Made by a program: the position numbers and the translations under genes
DNA from: an uncultured Clostridium sp.
GTDB lineage: Bacteria > Bacillota > Clostridia > Lachnospirales > Lachnospiraceae
DNA: 37,494 nucleotides
NCBI GenBank assembly: GCA_947644195.1
Contig: CANRZB010000040.1
Coordinates: 1 to 37,494 of the forward strand
Direction of reading: 5' to 3'
In this document: positions 1-6,915 of the stretch, one piece after another
How positions within the stretch are numbered: the first letter of the stretch is position 1
How the letters are laid out: each line of letters begins with the position of its first letter
The notes under the pieces: generated by a model
The model's input: only the letters and a program-made list of their open reading frames with translations
Database searches by the model: none
What the model was told of the DNA's origin: nothing

Positions 1-38
1 TCAAGACCGCCTCGTTATGACCACTTCGATACCTCTCC
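1..38 (-). tRNA. tRNA-Ser(UGA), partial (5' half, cut by window edge)
   Basis: Read on the minus strand from 38 down to 1, the sequence starts with a GGAGAGG acceptor arm, then TA, a D arm with TCG/CGA stem and AGTGGTCATAA loop, G26, an anticodon stem GCGGT, and the loop start CT followed by TGA. This is the first half of a bacterial serine tRNA reading UCA codons. The rest, including the long variable arm, lies outside the window. A matched promoter lies about 60-90 bases upstream (99-127). Confidence 0.88.
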
Positions 39-98
39 ATGAATCTGAACCAAACAGATTTACAATATTAAATTGTCTGCCTCAAATACTGCTTGATT

Positions 99-127
99 AA
101 TATAACATTCATTTTTCATCCCGTCAA
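99..127 (-). promoter_or_regulatory. Promoter of the tRNA-Ser gene
   Basis: On the minus strand a TTGACG -35 box (122-127) and a TATATT -10 box (99-104) are separated by exactly 17 bases. Transcription would start near 92 and run leftward into the tRNA at 38. The near-consensus quality suits a stable-RNA promoter. Confidence 0.7.
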
Positions 128-339
128 GGTTTTTTTTACTTTTTTTGTAAAACGGTAGAACTCGTTATCATTTCAGGCAATCAAAAATAATCTGCTGATG
201 GTCATTCCATCCCTTTTTTCCTGCTGTTTGCCCTAATCTTACATGTAATACATCCGAATAGAAAGCTACGGATCCTGCCCAAGCCATCCGCATTGCATAA
301 ATGGTGCCCTCCACTAATTATAACACCTACCACTAGTTC
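128..339. other. Non-coding spacer between divergent transcripts
   Basis: This AT-rich stretch separates the divergent promoters of the tRNA-Ser and of the kinase operon. I see no credible reading frame, tRNA, riboswitch core or terminator hairpin in it. Confidence 0.5.
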
Positions 340-368
340 TTGACATAGGCAGGGAATTGTAATATTGT
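340..368 (+). promoter_or_regulatory. Promoter of the kinase-REC-CheX-REC operon
   Basis: TTGACA (340-345) is followed after 17 bases by TATTGT (363-368), a strong sigma-A -35 and a 4/6 -10. It lies about 40 bases upstream of the kinase start codon, so the leader is short. Confidence 0.65.
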
Positions 369-409
369 AATTCTAGTATTATTAAGTTGTAAAAAAGGTG
401 GGAAGAAGT

Positions 410-3253
410 ATGGTGAATTTTGTCATTGCATTGGAATGTTTTGGCATATGTTTGACAGCGATCGCTCTATTTCTCCTGCTTAATGGGGATGGAGCTAAAG
501 AGCAGAAACTACTGATCATCATTATGTGTGGTTCCCTGGTACAAAATGTAGGTTACTTATTGGAACTGACTGCACCTACATTAGAGGCCGCATTAACTGC
601 AATCACGGTGGAGAAAGTAGGCTGCGCCTTTACACCACTATGCTATTGTTGGTTTATTTATATCTATTGTTACGTTACTCCGCCAAAGGCGCTATTAAGA
701 ATACTTTTTTTCATTAGTTTCTTATCGCTGCCTGCTGTAGCTTTCAACTGGTATGGTTTATTCTATCGAGAAGTCCAGTGGATAGCAACTACAGATGGCT
801 TTTATCACGTAAGCCTTAACTACGGCCCTCTTTATGTGTTTTTTACGATCGGCCATATTATCATACCCTATGTCCTATGTATCTACACTTTGACAAGTGC
901 GATCCGTGAACGCTCGGATCAACATGTCAACCGACAATATTGGACGATCCTCGTAATTTCTTCTCTGCCCGTTATGGTACTGATCGCTTATGTCTGCAAA
1001 TTCGTGAAAGTATTTGATTTTACCCCACTGACACTGACGATCTCCATGTCTATGGTAGTCATTGTAATATGGAGCCGCCGTAATTATGACTTCCGCCACC
1101 TGGCTGCAGTGAAAGTTCTGGAAAACATGGGGGACGGTGTCATTACCCTGGATGACCACGACCGGCTTGTAAGCTATAATCGGGCGGCAGCGAATATCTT
1201 TACCCATCTGCCCGCCCATAAATGTGGAGAAGACATCCGGGTAGTGGAAGGTTTCCGAGAGGAAATGCTCAACGAGAATATTCCTCAGAGTTTTTCCATC
1301 AATGAGCAACATTATGAAAGCCACAGTAAACATATCGTAGATGAAAACGGCAGAATACAGGGTTGTGTTATTTTAATCCTCGATATGACCGATATAAAAG
1401 CATATATCAAGGAGATCAAACGGGTCAGACATCAGGCAGAAAATGCCAGCATTGCGAAAAGTGAATTTCTCGCAAATATGTCCCACGAAATACGAACTCC
1501 GATGAATGCCATCATTGGTTTGAATGATATCATTATGGAAGAATGTGCAGACACTGAAATCTATGCCCATGCTAAAGATGTACAGTCTGCCGCAAAAAAT
1601 CTGTTGACACTCATCAATGATATTTTGGATCTGTCCAAGGTAGAGGCGGGTAAAATGGAGTTGATCAATGTAAATTATTACATAAAAGTCATGGCAGATG
1701 AAATTATAGGAATGATGGATATGGCTGCTTCTCAACGGGGGCTGGTCCTAAAATATGAATGTGATGAGACCATTCCCTGCCGCTATCATGGCGATGATGG
1801 CAGAATCAAACAGATTCTGATCAATATACTTAGCAATGCAATAAAGTTTACAAAGAAAGGATATGTTCGTGCATATATTACCGGAAAACCTGGAAAAAAA
1901 GCCAATGAAGAACTGCTTACTTTCTGTGTGGAAGATACGGGCTGCGGCATCCGCGAAGAAGACTTAGAGAAAATCTTTGAAGATTTCCGTCAAGTGGATT
2001 CCAAGCGAAACCGGAGCGTTGAAGGCACGGGGCTGGGGCTTGCCATTGTGAAACATCTGGTGGAATTAATGAATGGCAGCATTAATGTAGAAAGTACCTA
2101 TGGAAAAGGCACTACCGTTACCATTACGATTCCCCAGAAAATTGTGGATAAACGCTCTGTTTCCGAGATGCCTGAAATTCCACAGATGGAACAGAAATTT
2201 ACTGATATGTTTACTGCACCTGGCGTGAAAGTGCTGATTGTAGATGATAATGTGATCAACCGTAAAGTGGCAAGGAGTTTTTTGAAAAGTTATTCCTTTG
2301 ACCTTGCGGAAGCAGAAAGCGGGCCAGAGGCAATTGAACTTGTTCATGGCACACGATATGATATCATCTTTATGGATCACATGATGCCTGGCATGGACGG
2401 CATCGAAGCCGCCGAGATCATCCGCAGGGACTGCGGTGAAAATGGAATTGCTCCTGTCATCATTGCATTGACCGCCAACGCCATGGAAGGCATGCGGGAA
2501 CATTTTCTGAACCATGGTTTCCAGGACTTTATTTCAAAACCCCTGGACAGAAAAGAACTAAACCAACTTTTAATTCGCTGGATACCAGAGAAATACAGGC
2601 AAGCAGAAGGCTGGACAGAAGAATCTACCCCATTCAATCCTGAAATCTTCCAGATTGACGGAGTGGATATGGATGCTGCGATGCAATACTATTCCGGAGA
2701 TGAAGAAGGTTTTGTTGATTTGCTGGATCTATACTGTATTGATGGCAAACGTAAAATAAACCTTCTGCGTGAGCTTGTAGATTCTGATATTTTACGCTAC
2801 CAGATAGAGGCACATGGATTAAAAAGCGCATCGGCACATATCGGAGCAATGAATGTGTCCGACATGGCACGTGAACAGGAAAATGCCGCTGCACAGGGCG
2901 ACCGGGAGTTGATCTCAGAGAAATTCCCATTACTATTAGCAGAATATGAAACTCTTATGACAAATATCAGACAGTTTCTGAAACAATACCGGAAGGAACA
3001 TGACGAAATTCAGAAACTTCCCTGCCCGCCGATGCAGGAATTGAAGGAACAAACCGAAGCAGCCCTGGAAAGATTGAAACATTTTCGATCACAGGAATGT
3101 GCAGAAAGAATAGACAAAATGCTGACCTATGAACTGCCAGAAGATGTGGAAAAACAGCTTTTGCAGACACGGGAACAGTTAAAATTATATGAAGATGATG
3201 ATGCTGAGGAGTTGCTGAGCCAACTTCTGGACATTCTAGAAAAGGAGGAATAA
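410..3253 (+). CDS. Membrane hybrid sensor histidine kinase (7TM-PAS-HisKA-HATPase-REC-Hpt)
   Basis: A 947-residue hybrid kinase carrying a complete internal phosphorelay. Residues 1-225 hold about seven membrane segments resembling the histidine-kinase N-terminal 7TM module. A PAS-like segment (about 230-335) follows. Next come HisKA with the SHEIRTPMN H-box (His near 359), HATPase with N-box (Asn near 476) and G boxes (DTGCG, GTGLGL), a receiver domain (acceptor Asp near 656, Lys in SKPLD), and a C-terminal Hpt domain with His near 802 in AHGLKSASA. The last 90 residues are acidic and helical. The frame opens at a GTG at 398, but ATG 410 is preferred because AAGGTGG (396-402) sits at the right distance from it. 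The next gene starts 5 bases after the stop. The signal sensed cannot be read from sequence. Confidence 0.9.
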   Translation: MVNFVIALECFGICLTAIALFLLLNGDGAKEQKLLIIIMCGSLVQNVGYLLELTAPTLEAALTAITVEKVGCAFTPLCYCWFIYIYCYVTPPKALLRILFFISFLSLPAVAFNWYGLFYREVQWIATTDGFYHVSLNYGPLYVFFTIGHIIIPYVLCIYTLTSAIRERSDQHVNRQYWTILVISSLPVMVLIAYVCKFVKVFDFTPLTLTISMSMVVIVIWSRRNYDFRHLAAVKVLENMGDGVITLDDHDRLVSYNRAAANIFTHLPAHKCGEDIRVVEGFREEMLNENIPQSFSINEQHYESHSKHIVDENGRIQGCVILILDMTDIKAYIKEIKRVRHQAENASIAKSEFLANMSHEIRTPMNAIIGLNDIIMEECADTEIYAHAKDVQSAAKNLLTLINDILDLSKVEAGKMELINVNYYIKVMADEIIGMMDMAASQRGLVLKYECDETIPCRYHGDDGRIKQILINILSNAIKFTKKGYVRAYITGKPGKKANEELLTFCVEDTGCGIREEDLEKIFEDFRQVDSKRNRSVEGTGLGLAIVKHLVELMNGSINVESTYGKGTTVTITIPQKIVDKRSVSEMPEIPQMEQKFTDMFTAPGVKVLIVDDNVINRKVARSFLKSYSFDLAEAESGPEAIELVHGTRYDIIFMDHMMPGMDGIEAAEIIRRDCGENGIAPVIIALTANAMEGMREHFLNHGFQDFISKPLDRKELNQLLIRWIPEKYRQAEGWTEESTPFNPEIFQIDGVDMDAAMQYYSGDEEGFVDLLDLYCIDGKRKINLLRELVDSDILRYQIEAHGLKSASAHIGAMNVSDMAREQENAAAQGDRELISEKFPLLLAEYETLMTNIRQFLKQYRKEHDEIQKLPCPPMQELKEQTEAALERLKHFRSQECAERIDKMLTYELPEDVEKQLLQTREQLKLYEDDDAEELLSQLLDILEKEE

Positions 3254-3258
3254 CGTAA

Positions 3259-3672
3259 ATGACGCAAACAGAAGAAACTAATTCCCGAAAACGCATTTTA
3301 GCAGTAGACGATACCGCCGTTGTCTTAACACGAATTTCAGATACTTTACAGAATTATTATGAAGTGATTACTGTTAATTCAGGGGCACGGGCTTTAAGCT
3401 ATCTGAAGGAGGAGAAACCTGACCTGATTCTGTTGGATATCCGAATGGCACAAAAGGACGGCATTACAACGCTGCGGGAAATACGCGCAATGAAAGATTG
3501 TGCAGAGATCCCGGTCATTATGCTTACCGGTGTTGAAGATAAGGACACTGTTCTTGAAAGCGCCAGACTAGGGATCTGCGATTATATACTTAAACCTTTT
3601 ACTTCTGATAATTTATTAAAAAGAATCCACAAAGTATTCATACAGGAAGAACAAAAGAACAATCGTTTGTAA
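3259..3672 (+). CDS. Single-domain response regulator (REC only)
   Basis: A 137-residue stand-alone receiver. It has the acidic pair in AVDDT, phospho-acceptor Asp60 in LILLDIRM, Thr90 in MLTG and Lys112 in LKPF, the full set for Asp phosphorylation. No output domain is present, so it must act by protein contact or as a phosphate shuttle or sink. The AAAGGAGG site lies inside the end of the kinase gene, and spacing to the next gene is 18 bases. The kinase Hpt domain just upstream is the obvious donor, by inference from operon position. Confidence 0.88.
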   Translation: MTQTEETNSRKRILAVDDTAVVLTRISDTLQNYYEVITVNSGARALSYLKEEKPDLILLDIRMAQKDGITTLREIRAMKDCAEIPVIMLTGVEDKDTVLESARLGICDYILKPFTSDNLLKRIHKVFIQEEQKNNRL

Positions 3673-3690
3673 TGAAAGGGGGCGCCTGGA

Positions 3691-4182
3691 ATGAACACAG
3701 CTATGGGACAGGAAGAGCTTGAACACCTATTAGATCAGGCAGTCCAGGATGTAACGGAGCGTACTGCGGGTGTCCGTCTGTACCAGGGACAGAATATCCC
3801 GGGAGATGATTTGTGTACCGTTCAGATCAACTTTGATAAAGGATTCCGCACCAGCCTTACCCTCTGTGCTGATACCGGGCTGCTGTACCGTATGGCATGC
3901 AACTCTTTTCATGAAGAATCCGTCAGTTCCGAAGATGTGGAAGAATTTAGCAAAGAGTATTTTAATGTGCTTTGTGGCAGAATAGTTGGTGCAATGTTCC
4001 GTGCGACACAGATTCCGGCCCATTTTGGACCACCTGTGTTTTATCATGGACGATATGAACCCGAAGGACGTGAAGTGCAATTTGTCCTTACCTATTCCGA
4101 TAAACACTGTGGGGGCGGCGTACAGTTGATCCACCACATACCTAGCTCCAATAAAAAGGAAACTGCTTTCAACAAAACCTGA
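3691..4182 (+). CDS. CheX/CheC-family phosphatase-like protein
   Basis: 163 residues. The central helix carries E-Y-F-N followed by a proline exactly 23 residues after the Asn, matching the E-x2-N-x22-P core of the CheX/CheC phosphatases that dephosphorylate CheY-type receivers. The acidic/Ser position four residues before the Glu is itself Glu, a mild deviation. A GGGGGCG-like site precedes ATG 3691. It lies between two single-domain receivers in one operon, which points to receiver dephosphorylation. No chemotaxis or flagellar gene is visible in the window. Function is inferred from the motif; overall similarity is moderate. Confidence 0.75.
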   Translation: MNTAMGQEELEHLLDQAVQDVTERTAGVRLYQGQNIPGDDLCTVQINFDKGFRTSLTLCADTGLLYRMACNSFHEESVSSEDVEEFSKEYFNVLCGRIVGAMFRATQIPAHFGPPVFYHGRYEPEGREVQFVLTYSDKHCGGGVQLIHHIPSSNKKETAFNKT

Positions 4183-4200
4183 TAGAAAGGAAAATATCAC

Positions 4201-4563
4201 ATGAGCAAACGAATTATGGTAGTAGATGATTCCCGGCTGGTTCGGGTTCAGTTAGGCGATGTTTTGGAAGGTACAGATTATGAGATCGTAGCTCACTGCC
4301 GCAGTGGAGAGGATGCAATTGCACAATATAATGATGTGAAACCAGATCTGGTAACCATGGATATTATTATGCAGGGCATGGACGGCCTGGATGCCTCTGA
4401 ACTTATTTTGAAAGAACATCCAGAGGCAAGAATTGTTATCATTTCTTCCCTGGCATATGATGATACTTTTGAAAAGGCAAAAGCAATTGGTGCAAGAGGT
4501 TTCGTGGATAAACCTTTTCATCAGGAACAACTTCTTAAGGTCTTTGCAGAAGCACTTGCATAA
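4201..4563 (+). CDS. CheY-like single-domain response regulator
   Basis: 120 residues, receiver only. VVDDS acidic pocket, acceptor Asp54 in LVTMDIIM, ISS (Ser at the switch position) and Lys104 in VDKPF are all present. It is the last gene of the operon: the CheX-like gene stops 18 bases upstream, a GAAAGGA site precedes the ATG, and a hairpin terminator follows at 4649. Together with the first receiver it gives two possible phosphate acceptors for one kinase and one phosphatase. Confidence 0.88.
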   Translation: MSKRIMVVDDSRLVRVQLGDVLEGTDYEIVAHCRSGEDAIAQYNDVKPDLVTMDIIMQGMDGLDASELILKEHPEARIVIISSLAYDDTFEKAKAIGARGFVDKPFHQEQLLKVFAEALA

Positions 4564-4648
4564 GAAGATCTATGCCTATGTCAGAAAAGATACGATATTT
4601 AAAGTCACTCTATTGATCTGAAAGCATAACGATCCATACTGCAATAAG

Positions 4649-4685
4649 AAAGCTGCCATAAATTTTATATGACAGCTTTTTTGTT
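4649..4685 (+). terminator. Rho-independent terminator of the kinase operon
   Basis: AAAGCTGCCATA (4649-4660) pairs with TATGACAGCTTT (4668-4679) with one internal mismatch and a 7-base loop, followed by a T-rich tail. It also sits close to the 3' end of the convergent ABC operon. Confidence 0.7.
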
Positions 4686-4745
4686 GTATTACATTGTGTA
4701 AACTTAAAACACTTCCCTTTTTTACCCCAAAACCTTATTTCAAAA

Positions 4746-5543
4746 TCACTCTAAATTTAGATGGTGGTTCAACCATCGGACTGACAGAACATAACATAGG
4801 ATTGACAATACTGTATATATGGAATTTATTGATATAAATAATGTCTGAACTGCCTGTAACGGAACTTCGGCTAGGTCCAGATTAGCATGCCCAGTGCAAG
4901 CAAAGAAAAGAACCACTACCAATTCTCCGCCCTTCCCAATCATCAAAAACAGCATGATTACTGCTACAATTGCAATCGGACGTAATTTCCCGCTAACAGT
5001 ATATCCAATATTGATTGACAGATATCCTAACAAGATACAGAACGATAGATAAATAATGACATACAATCCTATATTGACACAGAGGAAAAGAGCCTTTGTT
5101 GGATTCATGTGTACCATCATAATATCGGTATATATCTTCTGGTACCAGCGAATATTGCCAAAATCCAGAGCCAGGATAAAATAACATACCACGGCCGAAC
5201 AAATAATATACCACAGGAACGATAGAAGTTTACTCAGCACCAACTGATAGGCTTTTACCGGAAGCGTGTGCATCAGATATCCCTGATCACGCATGATATT
5301 GTCTTTATAATAATTGACTCCAATGACCAATACCATGATAAACAAGCCAAACAACCCAATCATAAGAAAAATATGCGTAAAATTAGCAATAAAATCCATT
5401 GCCCTGATCTTGGAGAAAGCATCCGATTTCTGTAAATAATAAATCACTCTGTCAAATACAGCAAAGATAAACAGGCATAGATACATGGGAATTATCGTAG
5501 ATCTCATTCTCTTAAAATCATATTTTAATAAATTAACTAACAT
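4746..5543 (-). CDS. ABC-2 type transporter permease
   Basis: 265 residues with about six hydrophobic segments spread over the whole chain and a short basic N-terminus (KYDFKRMRS), as in ABC-2 family permeases paired with BcrA/YtrB-like ATPases. Its ATG (5541-5543) overlaps the last codons of the ATPase gene, and GGGAGGTG lies 7 bases upstream inside that gene, so the two are translationally coupled. The substrate is unknown; GntR/YtrA-linked exporters of this type often respond to cell-envelope stress or peptides. Confidence 0.8.
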   Translation of the reverse strand: MLVNLLKYDFKRMRSTIIPMYLCLFIFAVFDRVIYYLQKSDAFSKIRAMDFIANFTHIFLMIGLFGLFIMVLVIGVNYYKDNIMRDQGYLMHTLPVKAYQLVLSKLLSFLWYIICSAVVCYFILALDFGNIRWYQKIYTDIMMVHMNPTKALFLCVNIGLYVIIYLSFCILLGYLSINIGYTVSGKLRPIAIVAVIMLFLMIGKGGELVVVLFFACTGHANLDLAEVPLQAVQTLFISINSIYTVLSILCYVLSVRWLNHHLNLE

Positions 5544-6235
5544 GCAAACACCTCCCGAAATACTTGGTCCACAGATTTCTTGTATTCCATACGCAATTCA
5601 TCTGCCTTTTGATGCAGAATCACATTGCCTTCCCTGATAAACACAATATCATCCAATATTTTTTCAATGTCACTGATGAGATGAGTGGAGATGATAATGC
5701 CTGCATCCTCCTGATAATTACTAAGGATTGTCTTCATAATATAATCCCTTGCCGCCGGATCTACACCGCCAATCGGTTCATCTAACAGATACAGCTTCGC
5801 CTCTCTGCTCATTACCAGAACCAACTGTAGTTTCTCCCTGGTTCCCTTGGACATATTGCGAAACCTGGTATCAAAGTCAATCCCCAGGTCAGTAAGCATC
5901 TTCTCCGCCCGCTCCCGCCTAAAATCTTCATAGAAATCCTCAAACAGATTAATGGCTTCTCTCACTCGGATCTGATGGGAAAAGTATGTCCGTTCTGGCA
6001 GATAGGAGACAATTTTTTTACTCTCCACTCCCACCGGATGCCCGCCCAGCAAAATCTCTCCCTCATCTCTGCTCAATAGTCCATTCAACAGTTTTATCAA
6101 CGTAGTTTTTCCACTGCCGTTAGGACCTAATAATCCAACAATTTGACCAGATTCAATTTCCAAAGAAATATGATCCAGTGCCTGTTTCTTTCCATATTTT
6201 TTAGAAAGATTTTCACATTTCACTAATTGGCTCAT
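5537..6235 (-). CDS. ABC transporter ATP-binding protein
   Basis: 232 residues. Walker A GPNGSGKT (37-44), a signature loop degenerate to MSKGTREK (128-135) rather than LSGGQ, Walker B LYLLDEP (148-154), D-loop GGVD and switch His185 in ISTH. The degenerate signature is common in the BcrA/YtrB exporter group. GAGGAGG precedes the ATG. It is the second gene of the GntR-ATPase-permease operon and powers the adjacent ABC-2 permease. Confidence 0.88.
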   Translation of the reverse strand: MSQLVKCENLSKKYGKKQALDHISLEIESGQIVGLLGPNGSGKTTLIKLLNGLLSRDEGEILLGGHPVGVESKKIVSYLPERTYFSHQIRVREAINLFEDFYEDFRRERAEKMLTDLGIDFDTRFRNMSKGTREKLQLVLVMSREAKLYLLDEPIGGVDPAARDYIMKTILSNYQEDAGIIISTHLISDIEKILDDIVFIREGNVILHQKADELRMEYKKSVDQVFREVFAC

Positions 6236-6357
6236 CGTTTCGCCTCCTCATTCTTTCAAAATTTCCCATACTATCTTTCAAGTTGTCTTCTTATACTATC
6301 TTGCCCCACAATCCTCCTGACAATTTACCTCATATATTCTTCGTCAGATTTGTCTTA

Positions 6358-6720
6358 TTACGGCTTGACATACTGCTGCAATTTATTCACGGCCTGCGAC
6401 TTGTCATAACCCAATTGCTGCATAGCATCAAGATAAGCATCCATCCTTTCCTGTGCCATCCTTTCCTGTAACGCCACTGTTCTGCTTTCACTGTCTGCGA
6501 CAAAGCGTCCAGCCGTCCGTTTCGAATACAACACCCCTTCCCTCTCCAACTCTGCAAGTGCTTTTTGCATGGTATTGGGATTAACCCCTGCCTCCATGGC
6601 AAGCTCCCTCACAGGCGCTATTTTTTCTCCCGGTTTCAAAATTCCTGCTGCAATCTGAGCCTTTACCTGATTCATAATCTGCAGATAAATCGGAATATCA
6701 TCCGAGAAAATCCAATGCAT
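6358..6720 (-). CDS. GntR-family transcriptional regulator, YtrA type
   Basis: 120 residues: an N-terminal winged helix (about 10-75) with the GntR pattern PVRELAMEAGVNPNTMQKAL, then only a short helical dimerisation tail, as in the YtrA subfamily, which lacks a large ligand domain. AAAGGAGGTGG directly precedes ATG 6720. It is the first gene of its operon and 122 bases separate it from the ATPase gene. The palindrome overlapping its own promoter suggests autorepression of the whole operon, released by an unknown inducer. Confidence 0.87.
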   Translation of the reverse strand: MHWIFSDDIPIYLQIMNQVKAQIAAGILKPGEKIAPVRELAMEAGVNPNTMQKALAELEREGVLYSKRTAGRFVADSESRTVALQERMAQERMDAYLDAMQQLGYDKSQAVNKLQQYVKP

Positions 6721-6737
6721 AGCACCACCTCCTTTGC

Positions 6738-6788
6738 ACTATTGTACTATCTGAATAATACAATAGTACAGTTTTTCAGATTTGTCAA
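6738..6788 (-). promoter_or_regulatory. Promoter with palindromic operator upstream of the GntR gene
   Basis: On the minus strand TTGACA (6783-6788), a 17-base spacer and TATTGT (6760-6765) form a promoter. Perfect 9-base inverted repeats ACTATTGTA (6738-6746) and TACAATAGT (6759-6767), centred 12 bases apart, overlap the -10 box and the start of transcription. This layout fits GntR/YtrA autorepression. Confidence 0.72.
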
Positions 6789-6800
6789 TAGGTAATAGGT

Positions 6801-6843
6801 AAAAAACAAGGCGACAGGATCATAATAAATCTCCTGCCGCCTT
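6801..6843 (-). terminator. Strong terminator of the cyclase/TIR/GGDEF operon
   Basis: On the minus strand a 12-base stem formed by 6832-6843 and 6808-6819, with one G-T wobble, a 12-base loop and a six-T tail (6801-6806). It lies about 70 bases after the cyclase stop codon and closes the four-gene operon. Confidence 0.85.
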
Positions 6844-6915
6844 GCTGCTTCCTAAAGAGCCGTCAACCTTCCTCCATATTTTTACTATTCTCATCCCAGT
6901 TACCGGGCAAAAATT

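Noticed and set aside
3691-4182. A chemotaxis operon
   Set aside because: CheX-like and CheY-like genes are present, but there is no CheA, CheW, CheB/R, MCP or flagellar gene nearby. The kinase has a 7TM hybrid architecture.
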